From positions 10,230,001-10,294,000 of the forward strand of contig OX291551.1 in NCBI GenBank assembly GCA_946406115.1: DNA of 64,000 nucleotides, read 5' to 3'. Within the stretch, counting starts at the first letter, position 1; each line of letters opens with the position of its first letter. The notes beneath the pieces are model-generated. The model had not been told where the DNA came from, did no database searches, and saw nothing but the letters and a program-made list of their open reading frames with translations. This DNA is from Apoda limacodes. Lineage: Eukaryota; Arthropoda; Insecta; Lepidoptera; Limacodidae. Below are positions 46,746-57,640 of the stretch, piece after piece. The translations under genes were made by a program, and so were the position numbers.

Positions 46746-48378
46746 AGTGCTCAAAGTACGTCCATACGGTGGTGTAGCAATCATGTGGAGAGAAAGTATA
46801 TTTTCTACTGTTGTACCGATCAATACTGACTCACTGCTGAGCAGCAGTGCGTCTTGAAACCGCGGATCAAAGTCTGTTGTGTACGTCCGTTTATATGCCT
46901 ACTGAATGTTCAGATAATCTACCATCGTTTACGCAGTGTCTAGGTATAATTAGTGCATAGTGCGCAGTGATATTCAGTGTGTATTAGCGTTGGGTGATTA
47001 CAACGCCGATATAGGTACCTTGTTTGGTCGTGAGCTCCAAAACTACTGCAAAGAGCAGGAGTGGACTTGTGCCGACGTACAAGAGCTGGGTGAGTCATCT
47101 AACACCTATACATATCGAAGTGATTGTCATGGGACAACAAGCTGGTTGGATCATTGTGTCATCACATCATCAGTAAGTGACCCACTCTCGAATGTATACG
47201 TTTTAAGTGACGTGTTTTGGTCGGACCACTTCCCGCTAGTTGTAGAATTTAAGTTAAATTGTATTGATTCGAAAACTAAACTACTAAATGAAGACGTGAA
47301 TAAAATCATATGGGGGCACAGAAACCATGATCAAATTTTTTATTATAATGTAATATGTAATGAATTTTTAAACAGTAAGTTTTGGCCTGTTTTGTTTGGA
47401 TCTTCCGCTTGCAGGATTACTCTAAACTGATAGATACGTATTATGATAATATTGTAGACTTTTTAACGAGTGCCTCTACTGCCTTTCATAAAGGCAGGCG
47501 TAAACATAAAAAAACAAGTGGTTGGTTGTTATCAGCATGTTCGCGTAAGCCATCAAAATACTGGTTGCTGCGGGGAAGTCCTGAGTGGGGTAGGATATAT
47601 GACGAAATGATTAATAGTAGGATTTTTTTTTTTATAAACTGAAATGGTGTCAATGGATTGAGAATAAGATTAAAATGGATATAATTGCCAAACATCGGTA
47701 CAATAAAAACTTCACAAAATTTTGGAATGCAACTAATAAAATGAAATACAAAACTAGTATACCTCTTACTGTTAATGGTAGTCAGGATGCAAAGCAAATT
47801 GCAAATATGTTTGCCTCTCAATTTCATATTAAAGTTCCTAAAATTCAAAACAGTCGCTTAGAAACTAGTGTTGATCCGCGTGAGATCCGTGATGACGACG
47901 GTGCTGCCACCCCGACTTCTGTGTTTCATGTCGACCTAGAGCAGGTGGCCCAGTGTGTTCACGGGATGACAAAGGGGAAGTCACCGGGTCATGACGGACT
48001 CAGCATAGAGCATCTGATACACGGTGGAGTAATATTGTTTGAAATAATTACTTATTTATTTAACGCTTGTTTAAAACACGGATACCTACCAAAAAACCTA
48101 ATGAGAACCGTAGTTAAACCTATAGTTAAATATAGAACCGGCGACTTATCCAGCTTTCTAACTATAGACCGATATCAATTGCCACAGTATTTTCGAAGGT
48201 TTTAGAAAGATTTATAAATCCTCATTTCATCGAAAACATACCTATCAACTCTGCGCAGTTTGGCTTCCGCGCTGGTCATGGTACAGACATGGCTATTTTT
48301 TGTCTAAAAAATACAGTAAAAAGCTACTTGGAACGTAAGACAACAGTGTACGCTTGTTTTTAAGACCTGAGTCGTGCA

Positions 48379-48428
48379 TTTGATTCAATAAATTACATCA
48401 TATGTATGATGTAATTTATTGAATCAAA
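48379..48428. repeat. Perfect palindrome, 24-bp arms, 2-base spacer
   Basis: TTTGATTCAATAAATTACAT plus CATA (48379-48402) is followed after TG by its exact reverse complement (48405-48428). The left arm is the expected RT coding sequence (FDSINYII). The right arm replaces the codons that should follow, so it is an inverted duplication of the left arm. Confidence 0.97.
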
Positions 48429-49446
48429 ACTCAAAATGTATCAGAAAATATCGTGAGGCTCCTAGAGTACTGGTACGAAAGCCAAACAAACGAAGTCCGC
48501 TGGAGCAGCGCCCACTCTGAAAGCTATACGATGGAATGTGGTGTAAGACAGGGGGATCTGACGTCGCCGGTCCTGTTTAATCTGTATGTAAATGTTGGCG
48601 GTATACGCGTCAACAATCTTAACTATGCGGATAACATGGTTCTGCTTAGCCCTTCAGTCAGTGGCCTCCGAAAGTTACTGTGTATTTGTGCGCAGTATGC
48701 TGCAGAACATGGCTTGACATATAATGTCGCCAAGTCCGAAGTTATGGTCTTCAGGTATGGCAAAGGACCAGAGAACATACCTGATATACATAATGGCGGT
48801 TCTCCCTTAAAGGTGGTGTCCAGTTTTAAATACTTGGGCCATATTATTACAGACACATTACGTGATGAAAAAGACATAGAGAGGCAAATACGGGCTCTTG
48901 CTAGAAGTAGTAATATGTTAGCTCGAAGGTTTAGCCAATGTTCAAATCAAGTTAAGGTGACTCTGTTTAAGGCATACTGCCAGACGTTCTACACAAGCCA
49001 GCTGTGGTATTCTTACACTCAACTCGCCTACAACTCATTGCGTGTACAATACAAAAATGCCTTCAGGACTATGCTTGGCTTACCCTGGCGTTGTAGTGCC
49101 TCTGGTATGAAAACAGAGTAACCGATTTTTATAGCAATATGCAGAAAATGCTTTCCGGCTTTTAGATTCGCCTTTATAGAAGTGAAAACAAAATTGTTCA
49201 AGTCATATACAGAAACATATATATGACATGTAAAGAATTTAGTGTAAAATTTTTGACCTAAAAATTTTTTTTGTAATTCCAGTTTTTACGTTTGAATATT
49301 ATGTATTATATTTAATTTCAATTTGATTTCAACTAATTTAATTGTGACTTGACTTAATTATTTATTTATATTTTTTAATCGAAGTGATGAAATTGTGATG
49401 AAATTTTATGTATTTATTTTGTATTTGTATGGCACTTGTGCCTGAA

Positions 49447-49478
49447 AATAAAATGCTTTATTATTATTATTATGATTA
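49447..49478 (+). terminator. LINE-C polyadenylation signal and (TTA)n tail
   Basis: AATAAA at 49447-49452 is followed after a few bases by five TTA/TTATTA units, the simple-repeat tail typical of CR1/L2-like LINEs. Confidence 0.7.
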
Positions 49479-51257
49479 TATAATTCGGTTATAGATATTC
49501 CTGTGGGAATTGTCTTCTCAGTCTCTACAACTATCTTTGTACCAAATTTCTGCTTAACTGGTTGCTGTATTGTGACATGAATAAAAGACAACAAACAAAC
49601 TCAGTTTCGCATATTTTAAAATGAATACGTGCATTATTTTACAGTAGCGTCCTCTTGTATGGAGTAGTGTTATTATTTCATAGATAACATGTCAAAGCAC
49701 ATTGACTTGCAAAGAGTGACATCTATTGTTGAGTAGCTGTAACAAGAATTAAGCCCACAAACGAAAAAGAACTCCTTATATTTTCTAGTTGCCTAGTAAA
49801 TTGAAAGCGCTTCGTACACCAAATGGCGTATGCAGCAGCATCAGCAGTATGGCGAAGCGCAGACATTTTGGATGAAATGAAACGGACATGGAATGGACAC
49901 AAGTTGTTTGTGGGTTGTGTTCCAAAACAGAATATTTTCAGTAACAATCACCCTTGTTTCATTCAACAATTTATTCGCAACGAGGAAAATGAAAAAGCGC
50001 CAAAGTTTCGGGTATTAAATTATTATTTTATGTTGAAATACTTTTTATTCATACGGTGTTTTTTGTGACCGTTCCGAAACAGTTTGAAACTCTCGGGAGA
50101 TAATAAGTCGAAATGGGGAGAAGTAATTTGGAACTTTGTTTTGAAATCAATAAAGATAATAGCTACGACCATTACATAAAATGTTTGCTTTAAAATTTAG
50201 GCGCCAACAACCTCAACAAGTATTAATTTGTAATGCTTGTAAGTTATGTAATATACTGAGTTGAGCCATGACGAAATTCTATCAATAATTCGCATGTTTT
50301 ATTTGCGATGTGTACATTGACCTATCTATATGTTGCTGTATTTAGGGACAAAATTTTAGATAATAGAGGTCAGCGATTCTACTGTAAGTGGGTCAGCATC
50401 AGCGATTTTACTTGTATCGTACCTACTAGGTACCACAGTTGTTTTCCCACAGTGATTAAGTACATTATTGTGTTTATGTTACTGTTTTAGTAACTTGACC
50501 ACAGCGCCACCTATTGGGACCAGATTTGGTGCTATCGTTAGCTTAATCTAACTGACTAACCACATAATCATTTTGAGATTTTTTTTTATGAGAAAGAAAA
50601 GATATGACTACATATAAATAGATATGGTTCTAAAGAGATAAACCGGTATCGTTGCTCAGGTTTTTAATCAATGCGATAGATGTCGTTATATACATTCAAA
50701 TGAAAAGTGGTATTTTTGCCAAAAGTAAGAAAAAGAGATGTTGATAAAAAAAATGTATTTACGAGGTTTTGACTAATCCCCGACGACATAGAATCAGTTT
50801 ATATCCAATGCTTATAATTTTGTCTCTGATAAAACATCACTATTGTCGCAACAAAACAAATACCTACTGAGTCGCCAAAAGAGACCAATTATCGCGGGAC
50901 ACTGTTCGTTTATATAGTAACAAAGTATTTCTATGACGTGATTTTAGCAAATACCTATATAGCGAGAATTTTATCACAGGAACAGCAGCAACTTTGTAAC
51001 CCGATGAATAGTTCCCGCAGGAATAGATTTTTCTTTGTGGAGCTCCAGTCTTTAAAGTATCAACTACGGAGCAATATGGTACCTGATTTTCACGACAGAA
51101 TAGTTAAAGTGATATATACTTCGATTTTAGATTAGCCCCGCCATTAGATATTTATAATTTTTTCTCGAAGAAAGCGAATAACAAAAACCTATTTGTAATT
51201 AACCTTGGAAACGGCGAGCAACCTCCAAAACCTTCCCAAAAGAGGTTTAAAGTGAAT
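49479..51257. other. AT-rich gap
   Basis: No supported gene. An unassigned frame at 50938-51135 (SSRRNRFFFVELQSLKYQL) and one at 49823-50068 show no domain. Confidence 0.35.
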
Positions 51258-53245
51258 ATATAACTTCTTTCTTGAAGAGCCCCATACTGTAGTCCTTAGA
51301 GAAAACCTTGGCAGTGAGCTCATTCCACAACCCAAGCGTTCGCGGAAGAAAGTTTTTTTGAAACCGCACTGTACGCGACCATTTCGATTCTAAAGTGTGG
51401 GAATGAATTCCCTGCCGATGGCGAGCGTTGCGATGGGAGAAAGGAGCCGTGGGCATCATTTCAAACAATTCCTCATAACACATCCCATTGTACAAGCGGT
51501 AGAACACACACAGGGAGGCAAAGCCTCTCCTCAGACTTACGGGTTTCGATACGGTAAGTGAGTTTGGGATCGTCGACAATTCTCACAGCCCTTCATTGAA
51601 CCAAGCCCAAAGGGCCAAGCTGGTATCAGGGTCCACCCGTCCAGAGATGGCAGCCGAACTTACAACTTGTAAAGCGACAACCTCTATCCCGAAATGAAGT
51701 ACTGCCTCGCTCTGTTGAGTACACCTAGTTTTTTGGACGCCAGCTTCACCTTGTCATGCAAATAATCTCGGAACTGAACATTGTCAACACCAAGGATCCC
51801 AATGCTCTTGGAGATGGAGAGGGGAGTGTTCTGGAATTGTGGTACCACAGTGAATGAATTTTCTTAGCGGTGAACGGGCATACTTGTGTCTTTGTAGGGT
51901 TGAATCGGACTAAGTTTACCCGTTCCCAGTCAGAGACCTTGGACAGTAGTAGGTGTTACAGCGCCTTCATCGTTTATATTCGAGTTTGAGGCAAAGAGTA
52001 GATCGGCCTTCTCTTTAGCGCTATGGACCAAGTCACCATCGGTCTTTCGCAGTGGTGGTAACTGGCAAAATTTCCTTTCGGCAGCTTTGGCAAGCGACCA
52101 GAAAGCACGACTCCAGAAGGATAGCTCGCAAGTCGCTCATCTATATTGCCGATGAATTTGGATATTGCTCTGTCAGTTGCTTTTTTACTGAACTTCAAGG
52201 CAGTATTTAATTTGCGTTTTACCTCAGATATATTCGGATCCTTATTATTACGAGCCGTGGCCTAAGCCTCATATGCATTTTGCTTAGTTTTTCTGCAAGA
52301 GCTATTAAACCACGGTAGTTTTTTAACGCCAGCAGCTACTCGCGGATTAGGAATATAACATTCCATACAAGCGAGGATTTTCTCAGTGACCGCGGCTGCG
52401 TAGATGTCAGGATCTTCTGAGTTAAAGCAGATCTGCCTCCACGGGTACGATGCATAAAATTATTTGGTCCAGATGGATCGGGTTGTATGCATAACACCGG
52501 AGTCCGAACGAGACAGTGGTCTGAAGAGCCTAGAGGCGCATCCAGTGAGACGGAATATCCGTCCGGAGGTGTAGTCAGCAGAAGGTCCAGAAAGTACCAG
52601 CTGAGAGAATCCATAGGTCAGAGCAAATTCATGAGCAGATATCCCTGCGTAGCTATTGGTTCGAGAACTGAGCCACTCACGGTGGTCGGTGTTGAAATCT
52701 CCCAAAATAACTAGTTCTGCTGAGGGATATTGTTCTAGAACTCTTTCAGTCGTCAAACTAAGGTGCGTGAAGAGTCGAGCTACGTCCGTGTCACCGCTAT
52801 GAAACCTGTATAGGCACACATAGATACGAGTGAGGCCTCCGTGATCTACGCGCACCCACAACATCGATAGGTTCATTCTTCAAGAAAGAAGTTATTGGAT
52901 TTTTTAAGGGTCGGCAACGCGCGTGTTATGCCCCTGGTGTTACAAGCGTCGATAGGCCACGGTGACCGCTTACCATCAGGCGGACCGGAAAAAAGAGGTC
53001 CCTGTCATCAAGGCTATGAAAGCGGCGACAGAAGAAATTCCCCCGGACGAACATGCATACACCGGCACGACTCACAAAATTGTGCTCGAGTTTGTTTTTT
53101 TGTTTTGAGTTTGTGGTATGATATATCGGCCGGGCAGGATATCTGCGTCTCCGTTAGAAAAAGAATGGTCCGCTGCGCATTCTCGAGACGGTGGTGGACT
53201 GCGCTAAGATTTGCGTGAATACCCCTGATGTTGCAAAAATCCACA
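51258..53245 (-). mobile_element. LINE-A copy, decayed, RT core deleted
   Basis: Read on the minus strand, 53245-53001 gives the endonuclease start (CNIRGIHANLSAVHH, LFLTETQISC). 52876-51951 gives the rest of the endonuclease (ELVILGDFNTDH, APLGSSDHCLVRT) and the linker. 51950-51258 gives the region after the RT active site to near the end of ORF2 (KKEVI). Between 51950 and 51951 about 840 bp present in the intact copy are missing, including all catalytic RT motifs. Smaller deletions lie near 52455 and 52590. The 3' UTR and poly(A) are absent. A separate LINE-A piece is inserted at 52877-52999. Confidence 0.9.
52877..52999 (+). mobile_element. Nested LINE-A 3' fragment inserted in an older LINE-A
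   Basis: A plus-strand block TTCTTCAAGAAAGAAGTTAT, GGATTTTTTAAGGGTCGGCA, ..., CCGCTTACCATCAGGCGGAC, CGGAAAAAAG interrupts the minus-strand copy inside the endonuclease. It is flanked by AGGTTC (left) and AGGTCC (right), where the intact copy has a single AGGTCC. This fits a short target-site duplication. It is about 120 bp with a six-A tail. Confidence 0.9.
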
Positions 53246-53800
53246 TTATATGTGGATGGAGTAGCTGCTGTAAAAACTCTTTTTCTTTTATTTTTTTGGC
53301 CATTATGTATGAAGAAAGTTACTTAGGCTTAAATAGGCAAAGGATGAGGATTTACTGCACTGTGCGGTACTAGAACTGCCGAAACTCGGCATAGATGATA
53401 CGGTCGCTGGCACGGCGGGCGGAAGCGCCCCTGATCCCCCTCTGTTATAGTAGCCGGGTCCACTCCGGTCTCCTTCTCCGGCACAACTACTACTTCAGAG
53501 ACTTTACCCAGGTTGGCGGATCAGCCTCTCAGGGCGGAGATTAAGTGATCCCTGGGTTCGGCAACCCGTTCAACCTGCCAGCGGTCAGCCGTTTCATCAG
53601 GTCTCCTTGGCCGCCATATCAGCACGCCGCGACTACGCCGAGCAATGACAGCAACAAGCACCGCCGGTCCTCCGCTGTCCGCGCAGCGAATCCTTAAAGA
53701 GCTCTGTCAACTTTATTCACCGCCAGGAAAACAACTCTAACATTGAGTGTTAGTGTTATTATGGTCGCGGTATTCTGTAAGGTGGAGGTACTTCCCCAAT
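53246..53800 (-). mobile_element. GC-rich 5' region of the LINE-A copy (probable 5' UTR or ORF1 remnant)
   Basis: Directly upstream (minus strand) of the endonuclease, the frame continues KRKRVFTAATPSTYNVDFCN, showing that LINE-A ORF2 starts further upstream than the truncated intact copy allows. A GC-rich stretch (53380-53700) follows, with no long open frame. It includes the complement of GGCACAACTACTACTTCAGA and of CTCTCAGGGCGGAGATTAAG. I infer 5' UTR or a ruined ORF1. The precise 5' boundary is uncertain. Confidence 0.5.
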
Positions 53801-53869
53801 TCGAGCGGCTTATTTGAGCGAGTACTCGCAGTGCCCTCTTTTTTTACTTAAAGCAGGACATTCACAGGT

Positions 53870-54208
53870 GTTCCATCATCCTAAATGGCACACCAAAATG
53901 TGTCCGTAAATTTCGATACCCACGCATTCCAAATGAACTGGCACACACAAACGATCGAAACTCCATCACACCTAGGGTTGACAGGCGTTCGGATAAAGTC
54001 AGACACAGTCAGGCTTTGTGGTTGCGTGTGCGGCCAAATAAGACGGTGCCCGGCCGCTCGCTTGCACTCCGCTCATTGCTTACGTACTTGTACTTGTATA
54101 GGCGAACCGCTATTTTACCGCTTTGCCTATATCTTGTGTAATTTAATAATATCGATAAACAATATATCTACAAACATTTATGTGAGTTTATATTGGACTG
54201 AACCTACA
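53870..54208 (+). mobile_element. Ty3/gypsy (mag-like) 5' LTR
   Basis: Identified by position: it ends in AACCTACA a few bases before a primer-binding site. The candidate start TGTTCC at 53869-53874 fits the usual TG...CA rule. The block is GC-richer (GCCCGGCCGCTCGCTTGC) than its flanks. No second LTR is in the window, so the left boundary is a guess. Confidence 0.55.
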
Positions 54209-54213
54209 TAAGA

Positions 54214-54231
54214 TTGGTGACCCTGACGTGA
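54214..54231 (+). promoter_or_regulatory. Retrotransposon primer-binding site
   Basis: TTGGTGACCCTGACGTGA lies six bases after the presumed LTR end. TGGTGACCCCGACGTGA-type sites are the tRNA-primed minus-strand start in many insect Ty3/gypsy elements. Confidence 0.75.
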
Positions 54232-54404
54232 TAAAGTGAACGGTAAACGTAAGCAATTTTTTTTGAAAATTGACAGTTTCATCGTTCGTGAGTGACCGTA
54301 ACGAAAAATTTAACGGGTGATAAAATGTGTTTCGTGTTGGCATCAAGGTTCCACCGTTTTGGCCTGATGAACCCAGCTTATATTTTACACAGCTATAGAA
54401 GGTC
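54232..54404 (+). mobile_element. Ty3/gypsy gag N-terminal fragment
   Basis: In one frame from about 54339 it reads GIKVPPFWPDEPSLYFTQL then a stop at 54396. The PPFWP..P..YF.Q signature is typical of the capsid start in mag-like gag proteins. The leader (54232-54338) follows the primer-binding site. The rest of gag is lost; a LINE-A tail abuts at 54405. Confidence 0.8.
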
Positions 54405-54453
54405 AGTTCGCCGTGGCCTATGGATGCTTGTAACACCAGGGGTATCACTCGCG
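54405..54453 (-). mobile_element. LINE-A 3' fragment between gag and pol pieces
   Basis: The complement of CGCCGTGGCCTATGGATGCT, TGTAACACCAGGGGTATCAC matches the end of LINE-A ORF2. It is only about 49 bp and lacks a tail. It marks the junction where most of gag is deleted. Confidence 0.7.
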
Positions 54454-54460
54454 GTATACC

Positions 54461-54851
54461 TACGGTTGGGTAACAATAACATTAGACTTTGGACTCCGTC
54501 GTGAATTTTCACAGAAATTTGTGATAGCAGACGTTACCAAAATAGATTATTGGAACAGACTTTTTATCATTTAATAATATTTTATTAGATTGTTTATAAC
54601 GCCGCTTAGTAGATAGAACCACTTTGCTCGTAGCTAGTGCTTCGCCTGCTTTTTAAATGCTTTGTGCCAAATTAAAGTTTTTACAGGCTCATCACGCTAT
54701 CACAGCTTGCTCGCACAGTATCCTGAGATAACTCGACCGTCAGGAGACTCTTCTGCGCGTGTGGTCAAACACAACTCTGTGCACTACATCCGCACGACGA
54801 CAGGACCGCCCGTTTTCTGCCGTCCACGACGTTTGGCGTACCGTGGTGCAG
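54461..54851 (+). pseudogene. Ty3/gypsy pol fragments (protease end and RT start)
   Basis: TYGWVTITLDFGLRREF and KFVIADVTK (54461-54540) match the C-terminal part of the retrotransposon aspartic protease region. After frameshifts and a gap, ITRPSGDSSARVVKHNSVHY and TTTGPPVFCRPRRLAY (54730-54840) match the conserved start of the mag-type RT. The fragment is cut at 54851 by a LINE-A insertion, and the RT active site reappears at 56455. Confidence 0.85.
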
Positions 54852-56430
54852 TAAGACCAAGTCGGAAATCTCCATAACACAGTAGGAGGTCCGGCGGGCG
54901 CTACTTTCTCTAGACGTTCATAAGTTCAGTGGGCTAGAGGGTATACCAGCAGTGGTGCTTAAACAGTGTGCTCCTGAGTTATGTCCTGTACTCACGCGCC
55001 TCATCGCGCTTTCCTACCACACTAGGCAATTTCGGTTGTCATGGAGGACTGTGAATTTGCACCTGGTGCCCAAAAACGGCGATCAATCAGATCCATCGAA
55101 TTACAGGCCTATCGCTATTACCTCTCCTATCCAAGGTGATGGAGCGTTTGATCAACGCACAGCTTCTAAGATACCTGGAAGAATTCAACCTGGGAGGCAT
55201 TGGCATGAAGCCTGGACATAGCGAAGGCGTTCGATCGGGTCTGGCACCGGGGTCTTCTATCGAAGTTGCCATCTTACGGAGTGCCCGAGTGTTTGTGCAA
55301 ATGAATGGCTAGCTTTTTGTCCGGCAGACGCATATGAACCGTAGTTGACGGTAGTTGCTCTTATAGCGTGGACATTGATGCTGGTGTCCCACGAGGCTCT
55401 GTGCTGTCTCCTTAGCTGTTTCTTTTGCATATCAATTACATGTTGGCCATCAACAACATGCATTGCTATGCAGTTGACAGTACTAGAGACGCTTATTACA
55501 CGGGTCGTGCAAACATCCCTCGTTCCGTTGTGGTGGAAACCCGCGGAATACTTGTGTCTCAAATCGAGACCACACTGTCCAAGGTCTCTGACTGGGGACG
55601 AGGAAACTTGGTTCCTACAAAGACACAAATCTGCGCGTTCACCGCTAAGAAAACCCAATTCACTGTGGTCCCACAATTCCACAATTCAACCCTACAAAGA
55701 CATAAGTCTGCGCGTTCACCGCTAAGGAAACCCCACTCACTGTGGTCCCACAATTCCAGAAAACTCCCCTCTCCATCTCCAGAGCATTGGGATCCTTTGT
55801 GTTGACATTTCCAGCGATGTTCAGTTCCGAGATCATTTGCATGACAAGGTGAAGCTGGCGTCCAAAAACTAGGTGAACTCAACAGAGCGAGGCAGTACTT
55901 CATTTCGGGGTAGAGGTTGCTGCTTTAAAAGTCGTAAGTTCGGCCCAGTATGGAGTACTGATTCCATCTCTGGACGGGTGCACCCGGATACCAGCTTGGC
56001 CCTTTTTTCTTGGTTCAACGACGGGCTGTGAGAATTGTCGACGATCCCAAACTCACTTACCGTATCGAACCCTTAAGTCTGAGGAGAGACTTTGCCTCCC
56101 TGTGTGTGTTCCACCGCTTGTACAATGGGAAGTGTTCTGAGGAATTGTTCAATATGATGCCCACAGCTACTTTCTACCATCGCACCGCTCGCCATCGGCA
56201 GGGAGTTATTCCCACACTTTAGAAGCGAAATGGTCGCGTACAGTGCGGTTTTAGAGAAATTTCCACCTGCAAACACTTGGGTTGTGGAATAAGCTCCCTA
56301 CCAAGGTTTTCTCTAAGGACTACAGAATGGGGTTCTTCAAAAAATAAGCGGCAACGCGCGAATGATACCACCGGTGTTACAAGCGTCCATAGGCCACGGT
56401 GATCGCTTACCATCAGGCGGACCGTGTGCA
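54852..56430 (+). mobile_element. LINE-A copy inserted in the Ty3/gypsy pol
   Basis: It covers ORF2 from about residue 383 to the end plus the first part of the 3' UTR. Visible blocks are VVLKQCAPELCPVLTRL, NYRPIAITS, the codons for SLDIAKAFDRVW, VPRGSVLSP-like, and MMPTATFYH. It is dead: about 36 codons before SLDIAKAFD are deleted, a TGA sits just before that motif, the active site reads CYAVD (first Asp lost), and a 77-bp tandem duplication shifts the frame. The 3' end stops at CAGGCGGACCGTGTGCAAAA without poly(A). Confidence 0.92.
55614..55764 (+). repeat. 77-bp tandem duplication inside LINE-A
   Basis: CCTACAAAGACA begins at 55614 and 55691. Both units continue CTGCGCGTTCACCGCTAAG and CTGTGGTCCCACAATTCCA. 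77 is not a multiple of three, so the duplication shifts the reading frame. The intact LINE-A has one copy of this segment. Confidence 0.93.
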
Positions 56431-56431
56431 A

Positions 56432-56506
56432 AAGATATTGATTTTGCCTTCCCGTACCTTGATGACGTATTAAAGCTCCACGAATTATATCATTTTCTTA
56501 TATTTA
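56432..56506 (+). pseudogene. Ty3/gypsy RT active-site remnant
   Basis: Immediately after the LINE-A 3' end, one frame reads FAFPYLDDVLKLHELYHF with YLDD at 56455-56466. YLDD or YIDD in F.FAYIDDVL context is the RT catalytic motif of Ty3/gypsy elements. Together with 54461-54851 it shows one pol gene split by the LINE-A insertion; about 100 residues between them are missing. Confidence 0.75.
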
Positions 56507-56547
56507 GTAAGTAATGAACGATCTGTCTTACTATCACGGTTCATGAT

Positions 56548-56630
56548 ATACAGCCTGGTAACAGACGGATGGACGGACGAGCGGGCAGACAGACAGCGGT
56601 GTCTTAATAATAGGGTCCCATTTTTTACCA
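56548..56630 (+). repeat. GGGTTCCG family repeat, tail fragment
   Basis: CAGCCTGGTAACAGACGGAT, GGACGGACGAGCGGGCAGAC, AGACAG and TAATAGGGTCCCATTTTTTA match the tail block of the family. Confidence 0.65.
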
Positions 56631-57219
56631 CGAAGACTGATTCATCAAATTTGTTATTTCATTAAAATTTAATAAGATATTATGGTAAATGATTAAAAAA
56701 AACCGCGCCAAGCCAAACCAAGCGTGCCATTTTGGTTTAGTTATTTGCATGGAGCTGTTGGCGAAGAGACGCCTGTGTCACGCCGTATTTCGGTTGAACA
56801 ATTAAAAGTTTAATGACTGTACACCGTGATTTCGTAATAAACTTTATATCGAAATTTTATTTAACCTAAAGATTAGAGTTGCGAATTTCAATTCCTCGTA
56901 GGTCATACCAGAGCCTAAAAATAAGCACAAAGTCGTTCGTGTGGACTTGTAGCTTTTCTTATATAAGTGTTCAGTTTTTGTATAAGCAGATTAACATGGT
57001 CTAAGAGTTTATAGTAGGAAGGTTCGTCTATTCTCAAATACGAGTAATTTCTCTAATCAGTCGGCTTCGAAGATAATTCATATAAAATTTGTCGTCCGAG
57101 TAAGACATTCCTAGATAGCTGAAGCGCTCGATGACAGAAAAACAACGACCGACACAGCCGTTCCGTAGAGCTAGACTGAAATCGGTATGGCACGCTGGCA
57201 CGGTCGACTGTGGGAAAAT
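56631..57219. other. Gap, no gene recognised
   Basis: 57050-57215 is GC-richer on the minus strand (TTCCCACAGTCGACCGTGCC) and continues the unassigned minus-strand frame without a domain. Confidence 0.3.
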
Positions 57220-57640
57220 TCAGTAGCAGCCGCTCCAATAGCGCAAAAGCCAAATGGAACGCCCGTGAATGCGAGGCTTTAATAATGTTCTACTTTTTAG
57301 TAATTTTTTTCCTCTTGCAGGCCTTACTACTTTGGTTTGGACTGGTTGATTATTCTTGAAAGCTGAGACATTATCTTCTATTTCAGTAGAGTCATCCAGA
57401 TTTGGAAAATCTAAATCTAAAATAGAAATCGATTTTGGAGAGTTATTGAAGGCGCTTGGCGAACTGACTTCTGGCATAATTGGGAAATTGATTTCTGGAG
57501 TATCGTCGATGGTGGGTGGGACATCTATTTCTGGGGCATTTCCTTCTGCATTATCTCTTTGGCTCATAATCAATATTTGTGGTCCTGGCTTATTAACGAC
57601 TTTCCTCCCTCTTCTGTGACGAATTCTTTCAGTCTTGTGT
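57220..57640 (-). CDS. Unassigned acidic, Pro/Ser-rich open frame
   Basis: The minus-strand frame is open from after a TGA near 57640 down to 57220, about 138 codons. It has a basic start (RHRRGRKVVNKPGPQ), an acidic middle with spaced prolines (NAPEIDVPPTIDDTPEINFP, ILDLDFPNLDDSTEIEDN) and a basic end (VRPARGKKLLKSRTLLKPR). The only early Met (IMSQRDNAEG) lies about 25 codons in. The composition is unlike the AT-run frames around it and looks like real protein sequence, either a disordered regulatory linker in an exon or a transposon gag/ORF1 remnant. No domain recognised. Confidence 0.35.

Larger units (their letters stand above)
46746..49478 (+). mobile_element. LINE-C: decayed non-LTR retrotransposon, ~2.7 kb
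   Basis: A third LINE type. The endonuclease is readable from RPYGGVAIMWRES (about 46757) through LALGDYNADIG (46986 region), TTSWLDHCVI and VFWSDHFPLVVEF (47212-47250). The RT N-terminal part is open at 47675-48205 (GKSPGHDGLSIEHLIHGG, LKHGYLPKNL). Then come AQFGFRAGHGTDMAIF, a stop just before DLSRAFDSIN (48362-48392), a palindrome, GVRQGDLTSPVLFNLYV and the active site as YADN instead of YADD (about 48618), and the C-terminal region to 49120. At least four frameshifts or stops make it dead. The 3' end carries AATAAA (49447-49452) and a (TTA)n tail. ORF1 is missing. CR1/L2-like by tail and protein style; exact clade uncertain. Confidence 0.88.
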
